A stretch of 41,612 nucleotides of DNA from an uncultured Chlorobiota bacterium (GCA_900696645.1 CAADGV010000019.1:1-41612); one strand, 5' to 3'; counted from the stretch's first letter, positions 24,027 to 32,346 are shown. Numbers and translations: made by a program. Notes: generated by a model not told the origin, from the sequence alone.

Positions 24027-25894
24027 CTGATGTAGATGAGTTTTCTTGTACTAATGTGTTTGTTGTCGGCAGTTAGCGTATAGAGATATACGCCGCTCGG
24101 CAGATTCTCTGCGTTGAAATGAGCGTTGTGCTCACCGGCTTGCATTTTGCCTTTGACAAGTGTGGCGACTTCCTGCCCGAGCATGTCATAAACCCGCAGA
24201 ATAATATGCATTTCCCGATTCAAAGTGAACGCAATGGTAGTCGATGGGTTGAACGGGTTCGGATAATTTTGATGAAGAGTAATCGTCGCGGGAAGGGTTG
24301 CTTCATCCGGCTTCACGCCCGTCACGGCAACCGTCTGCGTGTTCATCACCACAGGCCTTGATTTGCCGCGACGGCTCCACGAGGCGTACAGGCTGTCGCC
24401 CCATCGCCGCCAATCTTGCGGGTTGCCGATGTTCTCATCCCTCAAGAACGTAATGTACTCCTTGCTCGATGTCTGATAGTAGAGGGTGGCCGTTATGTTT
24501 GTGACACTTGCAGGCATCGTATAGGTGGTGACGTCCCAATACTGTCCGTCCGCGTATGTGTATGCAACCGGTTGTGCATGATGCGAAGCAAACGCAGCAT
24601 TGGTGAAGCCGCGGGGAGGAATGCGGTTGTCGAAGTAGATCGTATCGTTCAGCACGAAGTGGAACGAGGGACCCGGCGTCAATCCGTACTGAATTGCCCG
24701 CGCAACAGTGAGTCCGGGTTTCGTCTCATAAATCTTTGCTTGTGAATCGTGCGTTAGTTCGGCCGTTTCAAAGTTGTACGCGCCTGATTGAAAGACGGTG
24801 TCTCCGTTTGCATTCTTCCCTACTACATTCAACCACATGCGTCGCCCTTCCGGATAGCCAGTCGGCAGCTTGTGTCCGGTACGATTCGTGATGCGGACGG
24901 TTGCAGTAACAGTATCATTGTGACGATAGGCGTTGGCTTCAAGTGTCGCAGCGCTTTGGAGAGTTTGGATCGCCCGCTGTTTGCTTGCAGAAAGCCGTGC
25001 TGTATCCAATCCCGTCGTCCAGAAGTCGGGGAGAATATCTTGCAAGAATGTGTTCCCGCCCGTCATATCATGTTTCGGAATGTCAGGCCGGAACGGCGCC
25101 ATCGGCAAATTCGATCCGTAACCCGGCTGGTGTGGCATGTGGCACGATTGGCAGTTGCCCGCTTGTCCTTGCTGTGCATACCAACTCAGCTTCCATTCGC
25201 TGTATGTTCTTTCAATCGGGCCGTATTCGTGAGGTGATTGTGTCGTCGAGTTCTGCGCGTAAAGCGGGTTGCTTACGTTATGACAGACGCCGCAAAATTC
25301 GGAAGTCCGATAGAATGTATCAACCTGATTTGTGTGGAATGTCGCGATGGCATCTGCAAACGGGCCGCGCTTTGGATTGCGCGGCACTTGAATCACGAAC
25401 ATTCCGTTTCCGTAACCGGGAACGGGCGGGTTCGCCGTGGAATCCGGCAGCAACGGATCTTTCATCCGGTGACAGAAATCGCATTGCACGCCGTTGAGAT
25501 CGTTTCCTATCAAGCCTTCGCCAGTCGGGGGATTGGATCGCCCCTCAAGCCAGCCTGTTGGCGAGTGGCAGCGAATGCAATACTCGCCAACACCGCTCAC
25601 GTATTTGTTTGCTACTGCCATCGTTGCATAGAACAACGGATCGCGTGCCGCCTGTCCCATCGGACTTCCATGCCAATCCGCTGTGATTGAAACAGGGAAT
25701 CCGGTTGTTTGTGTTTGATGGCAATTCTGGCACATCGTGTATGCCTCAAACGTCTGCACAACGCCGGGTTGAGTTCCGGGGAGGAAGATGCTGGCCAACC
25801 GCGGGTTGCTGTTTCCGCGCAGCGAGAATCCCAGCGCCACACACACGGCAATAACAAGGAGGGGAAAAATGAATACAAAACGTACGTTTCTCAT
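24023..25894 (-). CDS. Pentaheme c-type cytochrome with T9SS sorting tail
   Basis: The 623-residue protein has a hydrophobic signal (FIFPLLVIAVCVALGFSL) and five CxxCH haem sites: 55-59, 106-110, 138-142, 201-205, 248-252. Further His residues (for example those in HGSPMG, FHTNQ and HMPHQPG) could be distal ligands. A beta-rich module follows (about 330-500; TGHKLPTGYPEGRRMW). The C-terminal ~85 residues are a type A T9SS sorting domain: LHQNYPNPFNPSTTIAFTL, RVYDMLGQEVATLV, LPSGVYLYTL and a final RKLIYIR. It should be exported and placed on the cell surface or released, possibly for extracellular electron transfer. The start at 25894 was chosen for the signal peptide; the open frame reaches 25987. 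Its stop overlaps the start of the PLD gene. Confidence 0.9.
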   Translation of the reverse strand: MRNVRFVFIFPLLVIAVCVALGFSLRGNSNPRLASIFLPGTQPGVVQTFEAYTMCQNCHQTQTTGFPVSITADWHGSPMGQAARDPLFYATMAVANKYVSGVGEYCIRCHSPTGWLEGRSNPPTGEGLIGNDLNGVQCDFCHRMKDPLLPDSTANPPVPGYGNGMFVIQVPRNPKRGPFADAIATFHTNQVDTFYRTSEFCGVCHNVSNPLYAQNSTTQSPHEYGPIERTYSEWKLSWYAQQGQAGNCQSCHMPHQPGYGSNLPMAPFRPDIPKHDMTGGNTFLQDILPDFWTTGLDTARLSASKQRAIQTLQSAATLEANAYRHNDTVTATVRITNRTGHKLPTGYPEGRRMWLNVVGKNANGDTVFQSGAYNFETAELTHDSQAKIYETKPGLTVARAIQYGLTPGPSFHFVLNDTIYFDNRIPPRGFTNAAFASHHAQPVAYTYADGQYWDVTTYTMPASVTNITATLYYQTSSKEYITFLRDENIGNPQDWRRWGDSLYASWSRRGKSRPVVMNTQTVAVTGVKPDEATLPATITLHQNYPNPFNPSTTIAFTLNREMHIILRVYDMLGQEVATLVKGKMQAGEHNAHFNAENLPSGVYLYTLTADNKHISTRKLIYIR

Positions 25895-25953
25895 GGTTGA
25901 TGAATCCTGATAGTTAGGAAATTCAATTGGGGAAGAATTTGTGTCGAAAGGAA

Positions 25954-26015
25954 CAGATGTACATCTGCCCGGCGTCGCAGCCCCCATCTGAAGGCGGGCA
26001 TAATGTAGCGCCGGG
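25954..26015. promoter_or_regulatory. Perfect 14-bp palindrome and GC-rich stem between the crotonase and cytochrome genes
   Basis: CAGATGTACATCTG (25954-25967) is a perfect palindrome about 60 bases upstream of the cytochrome start. Immediately next to it CCCGGCG (25968-25974) pairs with CGCCGGG (26009-26015), six bases past the crotonase stop at 26021. The GC stem may end the crotonase transcript (minus strand), and the palindrome may be an operator for the cytochrome promoter. Both roles are inferred. Confidence 0.5.
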
Positions 26016-26020
26016 TTCTG

Positions 26021-26878
26021 CTACTCAAGACGGCTTGTGTTTGCCAATCTCTTGCGCAAAGCCTTGTAATCTATCTCCCGCTTTTCGTTAAAAGCATTGA
26101 TACCTTCTTTGATCTCTTCAGCAGAAGTATGAACCGTCAGCCAGTCACGCAAATGCCCGATTGTCAACGACCACGAAAAGTCCCGCCAGAAGTTGAGTTG
26201 CTGTTTTGTGTAGCGCGTACACTCGGGCAGTTTGTTGACCAGTTTCTCCGCCATCTCGTCGACTGCCTTATCGAGCTTCTTTCGTGGGACAACCTGATTT
26301 ACGAGGCCCCATTCCAGCGCTTTCTTGATAGGAATCTTTTCGTTCAGCAAAAGGACTTCCCGCGCCCGCCTGTCGCCGATTATCAGCGGCAGCCATTGGG
26401 TCGCGCCTGCTGCTGCAACGCTTCCGCGTGACGTGCCCGCATGCCCGATATAGATGTCGTCGGCGGCAACCGCGAGGTCGCACGACATTTGCAGCTCGTT
26501 ACCCCCGCCGACAACCATACCATTGAGCCGAGCTATCGTCGGCTTGCCGATGTTACGCAGCCGCTCGAAGGTTTCCATGAACACACCCATCCATTTGTAG
26601 AAATCGTTCGGCGTTTCGAGGAATTCTCCCTTCCACTCCTTCATGTCGGCGCCTGTGCAGAAGGCCTTGTCACCGGCGCCCGTGATGATGAGAACTGCAA
26701 CCTCATCATCCCACGCTGCATCCTGAAATGCCGCCTGCAACTCCTGTAGCGTTTCAAGGTTCAGGCAGTTGTAGACTTCAGGGCGATTGATGGTGATGGT
26801 GGCGCGCCAGTTGCCTTTGGCGTAGAGGATGTTCTTGAAATCAAAGCTGCTTGGTTCTTTTCCTGTGTAAGGTGTCAT
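26021..26878 (-). CDS. Enoyl-CoA hydratase/isomerase-family protein with altered active site
   Basis: The 285-residue crotonase-fold protein has KAFCTGADMKEW (71-82) and NGMVVGGGNELQMSCD (119-134), where Glu128 matches the first catalytic Glu. The second Glu of classical hydratases is absent: the aligned segment reads IGHAGTSRGSVAAAGATQWLP. The phrase GATQWLPLIIGDRRAREVLL is reminiscent of 6-oxocyclohex-1-ene-carbonyl-CoA hydrolase (BamA/Oah) and related ring-opening enzymes, but the protein is far shorter than BamA, so I keep the family-level call. It is the last gene of the EthD-HigB-HigA-like operon, starting 36 bases after the HigA-like stop. Confidence 0.8.
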   Translation of the reverse strand: MTPYTGKEPSSFDFKNILYAKGNWRATITINRPEVYNCLNLETLQELQAAFQDAAWDDEVAVLIITGAGDKAFCTGADMKEWKGEFLETPNDFYKWMGVFMETFERLRNIGKPTIARLNGMVVGGGNELQMSCDLAVAADDIYIGHAGTSRGSVAAAGATQWLPLIIGDRRAREVLLLNEKIPIKKALEWGLVNQVVPRKKLDKAVDEMAEKLVNKLPECTRYTKQQLNFWRDFSWSLTIGHLRDWLTVHTSAEEIKEGINAFNEKREIDYKALRKRLANTSRLE

Positions 26879-26914
26879 AGGTGAAAGCTAAAGGGCAAAT
26901 GTGGTCGGATAGGT

Positions 26915-27139
26915 CTATTGTGAAAGTTCAGGGATATGCTCATCTTCATATTTTTCGATTAGCACCCCGATCACTTCCATCAATGATGCCAACGGATGAG
27001 ATTCATCCTCACCCACTTCATCAACGAGTTCATCAAGCAGTTGAACCAATCGATTATATTGTGCCTCGTTTTGAGGCACAAACACGAATTCAGAAACGGC
27101 GGGCCAGCGGGTCAAAGTCTCTCGAACTGCATTGCTCAT
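26915..27139 (-). CDS. higA: HigA-like antitoxin lacking a DNA-binding domain
   Basis: The 74-residue protein matches the N-terminal part of HigA-family antitoxins: EAQYNRLVQLLDELVDEVGEDE followed by HPLASLMEVIGVLIEKYEDEHIPEL. In usual HigA proteins an XRE-type helix-turn-helix follows that last segment; here the frame ends after LSQ, and only 36 bases remain before the next gene, so no HTH is encoded downstream. It could neutralise HigB but not repress the operon in the normal way. AAGGA lies seven bases before the ATG, inside the end of higB, three bases after the higB stop. The antitoxin call rests on this similarity and on its position right after higB. Confidence 0.75.
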   Translation of the reverse strand: MSNAVRETLTRWPAVSEFVFVPQNEAQYNRLVQLLDELVDEVGEDESHPLASLMEVIGVLIEKYEDEHIPELSQ

Positions 27140-27142
27140 CTG

Positions 27143-27430
27143 TCATTCCTTCCGTTTACCTTTGTCGTATTCCTCGTGAGTTAGCACGGCTCTAATGTAA
27201 ATCTTTCTGCGATTATAGTGAATTGCGGCAATGAGCCGCACTTTGTTGCCGGCGATGTTAAAAATCGTAAGCTTTCCAACAATATCAGCATGCGGAAACA
27301 ACTCGCGCAACTCGTTAAACGATGTAAAGTTATTGGCTTTCATGCAACGATACCACTGACTCAGTCCTGAACGTGCCTCCGGATGTTTCTCGGCGAAATC
27401 GTTCAGTCGTTTGCGCGTGATAACATGCAT
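27143..27430 (-). CDS. higB: HigB-family toxin (mRNA interferase)
   Basis: The 95-residue protein is a full-length HigB of the RelE superfamily, expected to cut mRNA at the ribosome. Typical landmarks are MHVITRKRLNDFAEKHPEA, LSQWYRCMKANNF, FPHADIVG, TIFNIAGNKVRLIAAIHY and the closing YIRAVLTHEEYDKG. The order toxin-then-antitoxin is that of higBA. Its ATG follows the TAA stop of the EthD-like gene directly, with no base between, so its translation depends on that gene. No separate promoter for the pair is visible, and a terminator is absent too; both sit inside a four-gene operon. Confidence 0.9.
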   Translation of the reverse strand: MHVITRKRLNDFAEKHPEARSGLSQWYRCMKANNFTSFNELRELFPHADIVGKLTIFNIAGNKVRLIAAIHYNRRKIYIRAVLTHEEYDKGKRKE

Positions 27431-27733
27431 TTACGACTGTTCTTCCCCGATAAACACAATCACAATATCAGCCGCGAAGCTCATCAGATCCCGCGCAACC
27501 GCTTTCCCTTCCTTGGAAACAAGTGCCGCATCCATCGCTTCTTTGTTGTCGAAATACATCTCACACATCAGATGGAACTTCGTCTCGCCGATAGGCGCGC
27601 CGGTGATGCGGGTGATTTCCAGCTTGCGCAATCCCGGATACTGTTGTACGAGCGGGATATGTACCTCTGCATAATGCTTGTCGAATTCCGCTACATCGGC
27701 CGGCTTGCGGTAGAGGGCAATCAGTTTGGTCAT
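27431..27733 (-). CDS. EthD-family protein
   Basis: The 100-residue protein has the EthD ferredoxin-like fold signature: LIALYRKPADVAEFDKHY, then VHIPLVQQYPGLRKLEI, EMYFDNKEAMDAAL and a final DLMSFAADIVIVFIG. EthD proteins are small dimeric alpha-beta barrels often found beside catabolic genes; their activity is mostly unknown. The start was set at the second of two nearby ATG codons (27733), because AAGGA ends six bases before it; the upstream one at 27739 touches that site. It is the first gene of the operon and its stop abuts higB. Confidence 0.85.
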   Translation of the reverse strand: MTKLIALYRKPADVAEFDKHYAEVHIPLVQQYPGLRKLEITRITGAPIGETKFHLMCEMYFDNKEAMDAALVSKEGKAVARDLMSFAADIVIVFIGEEQS

Positions 27734-28025
27734 GAACATTCCTTGATTTTGTTGGAGTGGCTGCGGGAAATATACCCAAGCGTCCGCGCAGAAGCAACGC
27801 AGTTTGTTGAAATGGCAGATGGCTAAAATCTCCAACCATCTGGCTACTATCGCGCAGTGTCGCGCCGGCAGTCTTCATCTCAAATTTTATATGGTTGGTA
27901 CAACTCTCTATGCTACAATACCTGCATGAGGTCGGGCGTTTGTCACCTGTGTTGGCATCTGTTTTGGTTGAGAATTCCCAAACTTGAAAGGCAACCGAAA
28001 CTGCATGCCACTTCACATGCAACAC

Positions 28026-28820
28026 ATGCGGATAGTGGTGGTGGGGAATGAGGCGAGAATCAACGTTCTGCGAACTCTTCTTGCTGCAGGGGACTCAGCC
28101 TGTTCCTGGTTGTTTCATGTGCAGCAACCCGCGAAATTGCTTTCCCTTTCGTCAGATTTCACATTCAACCTGATGGTGTTCGATGTGTCAAGCCGGAACA
28201 GCATGGATCTTTCTTCGCTTGGGCGGATACGTGAACTATACCCGGACGTTCCGACCGTTGTGCTTCATGAGAAAGATCCTGAAGAAGTCCGCTCATGCGC
28301 GTTACGGCAAGGTGTTCGAGAGGCTTTGCTGAACGCATCAATGGCGCATGACACTGTTTCTGCAACAGGGAAAAGCAGAACCATGAGACAGATGGATGCA
28401 ACTGTCGGACCACAAGACAACTTTGAGCGAGTAGCGCGAATGCTGCAAAGTAATCACATTCCTGAACAGACAGCGATTTCACCCGGGCGGCTTGGCCTGA
28501 AACCGCTTAGCGAAACGATGCCGTACAAGTTTCTCGAGTTGGTGAAAAACTATGGTAATGTTCTTGAACTTGCAACAACCCGCTCCGCAAACACACGGGG
28601 AACGTTCAGCGGGCATAGCGTATCACTGAAACTGCAATTCCTCGCTTCAGACTTGGGGGATCTGAAGGCCGGTGTGCGGGATGTTCTTGATCTTCACACC
28701 AAAGCAGTTGAAGGCAAACCGTCGGAAGTAGTACCGAAAGAGCAGTCGCGACAAATACTGCTCGAGCTTGTCACGGACCTCGTTTCTTACTATCGACAAG
28801 CAGCGCATTCCCTCCCGTGA
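28026..28820 (+). CDS. KaiA-like protein: pseudo-receiver plus KaiA/RsbU-type helical domain
   Basis: The 264-residue protein has two parts. Residues 1-115 fold like a response-regulator receiver: MRIVVVGNEARINVL, FNLMVFDVS with Asp53, PTVVLHEKDPEEV. The acidic pair of true receivers is reduced to a single Glu (GNE) and the conserved Lys is missing, so it is probably a pseudo-receiver. Residues about 165-264 form a helical domain, with LGDLKAGVRDVLDLHTKAVE followed by a closing ILLELVTDLVSYYRQAAHSLP. This resembles the C-terminal domain of cyanobacterial KaiA and the related RsbU N-terminal domain. The order and length match KaiA. The partner is unknown; no kaiB or kaiC is in the window. The start ATG at 28026 is the best guess among several (28005 and 28017 also possible); no clear ribosome site helps. 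Confidence 0.6.
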   Translation: MRIVVVGNEARINVLRTLLAAGDSACSWLFHVQQPAKLLSLSSDFTFNLMVFDVSSRNSMDLSSLGRIRELYPDVPTVVLHEKDPEEVRSCALRQGVREALLNASMAHDTVSATGKSRTMRQMDATVGPQDNFERVARMLQSNHIPEQTAISPGRLGLKPLSETMPYKFLELVKNYGNVLELATTRSANTRGTFSGHSVSLKLQFLASDLGDLKAGVRDVLDLHTKAVEGKPSEVVPKEQSRQILLELVTDLVSYYRQAAHSLP

Positions 28821-28937
28821 ACGGATAGTCGCTGAGAGTCGGTCGTTTCGACTTTCGTTTCTCTCCGGAATTTCCGATCTTCGAATCACCCACACCGGTC
28901 ACTGGTCGCAGTATATCAACTTGTAAAGGGCTTTCCG

Positions 28938-31130
28938 ATGAAATACCATCGCTGGGGCGCTGTGCCTCTTGTTCTGTTGTTGATAGTACCGATGTTGCAC
29001 GCTCAACGCGGTGCGTCTGTTCGCTGGTCGAAGGACGGCAACGGATATTACACGAATGACAGCACGGGGATTGTGCTTAACAGCTTGCCTTCTCAGAAGC
29101 GAAGTGTTGTTGTTCCGCAGAATGCCCTTGTGCCCGCAGGGAAGGACAAGCCCCTTGCATTACGCAACTACTTCTTCTCTGACGACAACAGGCGTCTTCT
29201 CATCTACACCAACACAAAACGTGTGTGGCGCTACGAAACACGGGGCGACTATTGGGTTCTCGATATCCGGGCGGGAAAGCTCCGGCAATTGGGGGAGGGG
29301 CTTCCCCCGTCGTCATTGATGTTTGCCAAGTTTTCGCCCGACGGAAACAGCGTTGCATACGTTTCCGAGAGGAATGTTTTTGTTGAGAATGTTGCAACCG
29401 ATGAGCGGAGGCAACTGACGCAAACCGACGGCTCGAAAAAACTCATCAACGGAACGTTCGATTGGGCCTACGAAGAAGAATTGGATTGTCGTGACGGATT
29501 CCGATGGAGCCCCGACGGCAAGCGCATCGCCTACTGGCAGGTGGATGCCAATTCCGTTCGCGACTTTTTGATGATCAACACGACTGACTCGATTTATTCT
29601 TTTGTGATTCCGGTGGAGTATCCGAAAGTGGGGGAGACTCCTTCGCCGGTCAGGATTGGCGTTGTTGATGCTGCAGGCGGGGCAACAAGGTGGATGAACG
29701 TGCCGGGCGATCCGCATCAACAGTACATTCCGCGCATGGAGTGGGCCGGCACGAACGAGCTTGTTCTGCAGATTCTGAATCGAAAGCAAAACGCGACAAC
29801 ACTGATGTATGCCGATGCCACAACAGGAGTTTGTTCCGCGTTCTATTCGGAGGCAGACACGGCCTGGATTGACACGAAATCCAATTGGAACGGCGGCGAA
29901 ACAACTTCGTGGGATTGGTTTAACGGCGGGAAGGAGTTTTTGTGGGGAAGCGAGAAGAATGGCTGGCGACAGCTCTATAGAATCGGGCGGGATGGCAAAA
30001 CCGAAAGACTCGTCACGCCGGATCCGTTCGATCTCATCTCGCTTACTCATGTTGATGAGTCGACGGGTTTTGTGTATTTCATCGCCTCGCCTAATAATGC
30101 AACCCAGCGCTATCTCTATCGTGTTCCGCTGAACGGCAAGCAATCAGCGCAAAGGCTGTCGCCTCCCGATCAGGAAGGAACGCACAGTTACGACATCTCG
30201 CCAAACGGAAAGTTTGCGCTTCATTCATTCTCAAACTATTACACGCCGACAGCCCGGGAGTGGATTTCGCTTCCCTCGCACAAACCGCTTGAACCGGATT
30301 CCGCCATTTCCCGCAAAATCTCCGCGGAAGCAAAGAAGAACTCGAATATCGAATTCTTCAGAATTACCACAGATGATGGAGTTGAAGTTGATGGCTGGAT
30401 GGCGAAGCCGCAGAATTTTGATCGAACTAAAAAGTATCCTGTCTTGTTTCTCGTGTACACGGAGCCCGCCGGACAAACTGTTGTGAACCGATGGGGAATG
30501 GGGCGACTGCCGCACTATTCGGGTGATTTGGCAGAAGACGGTTACATTTACATGTCGCTCGATAATCGCGGAACCCCCGCTCCGAAGGGAAAGGCGTGGC
30601 GCAAGGCTATTTACCGGAAGATTGGCATTGTCAACATACGCGATCAGGCGATGGCGGCAAAGAAAGTATTCGAGTGGCCGTTCATTGACACGAGCCGCGT
30701 TGCCGTGTGGGGTCATAGCGGAGGCGGCTCTGCCACATTGAATCTGCTCTTCCAGTATCCCGATATGTACAAGACGGGAATTTCGATGGCAGCCGTTACG
30801 AATCAGTTGACGTATGATAATATCTATCAGGAACGTTTTATGGGAATCCCGCAGGAAAACCGCGAAGATTTCATCAACGGGTCACCCGTTACCTATGCGA
30901 AGAATTTTCAGGGCAACCTCCTGTACATTCACGGCACGGGAGATGATAATGTTCACTACCAGAATGCCGAACTGCTCATCAACGAAATGGTGAAACACAA
31001 CAAGCAGTTTCAGTTCATGCCGTATCCGAACCGCTCGCACGGCATTGGAGAGGGAGAGGGGACACGAAAGCACATTTCAACACTGTTCACGAACTTCCTC
31101 CGTCAGCATTGTCCTCCCGGCGGCAGATAA
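28938..31130 (+). CDS. Exported S9-family peptidase, DPP-IV type
   Basis: The 730-residue protein has a signal peptide (about 1-23, ending MLHAQ), a DPPIV N-terminal beta-propeller (about 100-450) with the DWAYEEEL glutamate motif that binds the substrate N-terminus, and an alpha/beta-hydrolase domain (about 490-730). Catalytic residues are Ser594 in GHSGGG, Asp669/670 in HGTGDDNVH and His701 in RSHGI. It should remove Xaa-Pro or Xaa-Ala dipeptides from the N-terminus of peptides in the periplasm. Classical DPP-IV has GWSYGG at the nucleophile elbow; here it is GHSGGG, a small deviation. The AAAGGG stretch lies seven bases upstream of ATG. Confidence 0.93.
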   Translation: MKYHRWGAVPLVLLLIVPMLHAQRGASVRWSKDGNGYYTNDSTGIVLNSLPSQKRSVVVPQNALVPAGKDKPLALRNYFFSDDNRRLLIYTNTKRVWRYETRGDYWVLDIRAGKLRQLGEGLPPSSLMFAKFSPDGNSVAYVSERNVFVENVATDERRQLTQTDGSKKLINGTFDWAYEEELDCRDGFRWSPDGKRIAYWQVDANSVRDFLMINTTDSIYSFVIPVEYPKVGETPSPVRIGVVDAAGGATRWMNVPGDPHQQYIPRMEWAGTNELVLQILNRKQNATTLMYADATTGVCSAFYSEADTAWIDTKSNWNGGETTSWDWFNGGKEFLWGSEKNGWRQLYRIGRDGKTERLVTPDPFDLISLTHVDESTGFVYFIASPNNATQRYLYRVPLNGKQSAQRLSPPDQEGTHSYDISPNGKFALHSFSNYYTPTAREWISLPSHKPLEPDSAISRKISAEAKKNSNIEFFRITTDDGVEVDGWMAKPQNFDRTKKYPVLFLVYTEPAGQTVVNRWGMGRLPHYSGDLAEDGYIYMSLDNRGTPAPKGKAWRKAIYRKIGIVNIRDQAMAAKKVFEWPFIDTSRVAVWGHSGGGSATLNLLFQYPDMYKTGISMAAVTNQLTYDNIYQERFMGIPQENREDFINGSPVTYAKNFQGNLLYIHGTGDDNVHYQNAELLINEMVKHNKQFQFMPYPNRSHGIGEGEGTRKHISTLFTNFLRQHCPPGGR

Positions 31131-31160
31131 CCTATTTCACCACAACAGTTCTTGTCAACT

Positions 31161-31640
31161 ATGAAAATTCTGAAAATTGTATTGATTCTTCTTGCGGTTG
31201 CATTTATCGGGGCGCAATTCTTTCGTCCGCCTAAAAATGAAGGCGGGGACAGCCACTCGGGATTTCTCGCGAAGTTTGCCGTGCCGGCAGATGTCGAAGA
31301 TATCCTGCGGACTTCCTGTTTCGACTGCCACAGCAACACAACGCGCTATCCGTGGTATGCAGAAATTCAACCGGCGGGGTGGTTTCTCAACCAGCACATT
31401 GTGGACGCAAAGCGTCACCTGAACTTTTCGCAATTCGACAAGTACCGCGTTCGCCTGCAACACCACAAATTGGAGGAGATTGTTGATCAGGTGGAAGCAG
31501 GGGAGATGCCGCTTCCCTCGTACACACTACTGCATTGGGATGCCAAGCTCTCGGCAGGAAAACGGGAACGACTCATTGCGTGGGTGAATGCCCAGCGCAA
31601 GGCTCTTGAGGAGATATACCCTGATAGTCTCGGTTTGTAG
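31161..31640 (+). CDS. Haem-binding domain protein (Haem_bd)
   Basis: The 159-residue protein has one N-terminal membrane anchor (IVLILLAVAFIGAQF) and one CxxCH haem site (CFDCH, 53-57), followed by RYPWYAEIQPAGWFLNQHI and a terminal helix ending KALEEIYP. This is the pattern of the Haem_bd (PF14376) family found in Bacteroidota-like bacteria, probably anchored in the inner membrane facing the periplasm. The start ATG at 31161 follows the DPP-IV gene by 30 bases; a TTG at 31152 is less likely. No ribosome-binding sequence stands out. Its stop is two bases before the end of the convergent DoxX gene. Confidence 0.85.
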   Translation: MKILKIVLILLAVAFIGAQFFRPPKNEGGDSHSGFLAKFAVPADVEDILRTSCFDCHSNTTRYPWYAEIQPAGWFLNQHIVDAKRHLNFSQFDKYRVRLQHHKLEEIVDQVEAGEMPLPSYTLLHWDAKLSAGKRERLIAWVNAQRKALEEIYPDSLGL

Positions 31641-31642
31641 CG

Positions 31643-32062
31643 CTACGAGAGATTGAACTTCCTGTCCAGACTGAAGCGTCCCGCACCGAGAAAGACGAGA
31701 GCAAGAACGGCGATACCCACCTCAACCGGATGCGCGTTGTTTCCCATGAACGAGCCCGCCCTCGCGAAAACGCTTAGCGAAGCAACAACCATCACCAACG
31801 CAAGGGCGATGCTTGCGGGCCTGACAAACAGGCCAAGAATCAAAAGCAGCCCGCCGAAAAATTCAACGCATCCTGCCAGCAAACCCCAGACTTGCGGAGC
31901 GAAGTCGATGCCGAGATTCTTCATTGCCCCGCCGACACGCGCCCAGCGTTCAGGTCCTTCGATAAGTTTCGGCCACCCGTGTGCGACCATGAACATGATA
32001 CCGATTCCGGAGCGGAGGATGAGCAGTCCGAAGTCGGTGTATGCGTTAAGAGACTTAAGCAT
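31643..32062 (-). CDS. DoxX-family membrane protein
   Basis: The 139-residue protein contains four hydrophobic helices and the DoxX/SURF4-like layout: DFGLLILRSGIGIMFMVAHG with the conserved HGWPKL, GLLAGCVEFFGGLLLILGL with the glutamate in the second helix, ALVMVVASLSVF, and VEVGIAVLALVFLGAGRFSLD. DoxX proteins act in redox-related membrane processes, but the function is uncertain. The ATG at 32062 was preferred since the family starts close to the first helix; the frame extends further upstream. It is divergent from a truncated DCC gene whose start lies 48 bases away. Confidence 0.88.
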   Translation of the reverse strand: MLKSLNAYTDFGLLILRSGIGIMFMVAHGWPKLIEGPERWARVGGAMKNLGIDFAPQVWGLLAGCVEFFGGLLLILGLFVRPASIALALVMVVASLSVFARAGSFMGNNAHPVEVGIAVLALVFLGAGRFSLDRKFNLS

Positions 32063-32109
32063 TGCAAAACCTGCAGGTAACGTGAAAGAAATTTCCACTG
32101 TAGTGTACG

Positions 32110-32346
32110 ATGAGTTCAACCTCAGACCGTGACGCAGAGTTCCGTACGGTGACCGGATTTCGAGGGAAGAACATCATTCTGTTCGACGGCGTATGTAATT
32201 TGTGTGTCGGGAGCGTGCAGTTTGTGTCGAAGCGTGACACACGGAACCACTTTCTGTTTGCTTCGATGCAAAGCCGTCCGGGGCAGGAAATGCTTCACCA
32301 CTTCGATCGATTGAGATTCGTCGGGGTTTCATTCATGACACCCTAA
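32110..32346 (+). pseudogene. DCC-family (DUF393) thiol oxidoreductase, C-terminally truncated
   Basis: The 78 residues match the start of the DCC/DUF393 family: IILFDGVCNLCVGSVQFV with the CxxC pair (Cys-Asn-Leu-Cys), KRDTRNHFLFASMQS and GQEMLHHF. Family members run on for another 50-60 residues with a second conserved strand and helix; here the frame stops after VGVSFMTP. The following ~90 bases do not contain the rest in any frame that I can recognise, so the gene is degraded or cut short. It is divergent from the DoxX gene. Confidence 0.65.

Noticed and set aside
26021-26878. 6-oxocyclohex-1-ene-carbonyl-CoA hydrolase (BamA)
   Set aside because: Local likeness only; the protein is much shorter than BamA and lacks its extra region.
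29313-30143. Long minus-strand open frame inside the DPP-IV gene
   Set aside because: Shadow of the peptidase gene; no recognisable domain.
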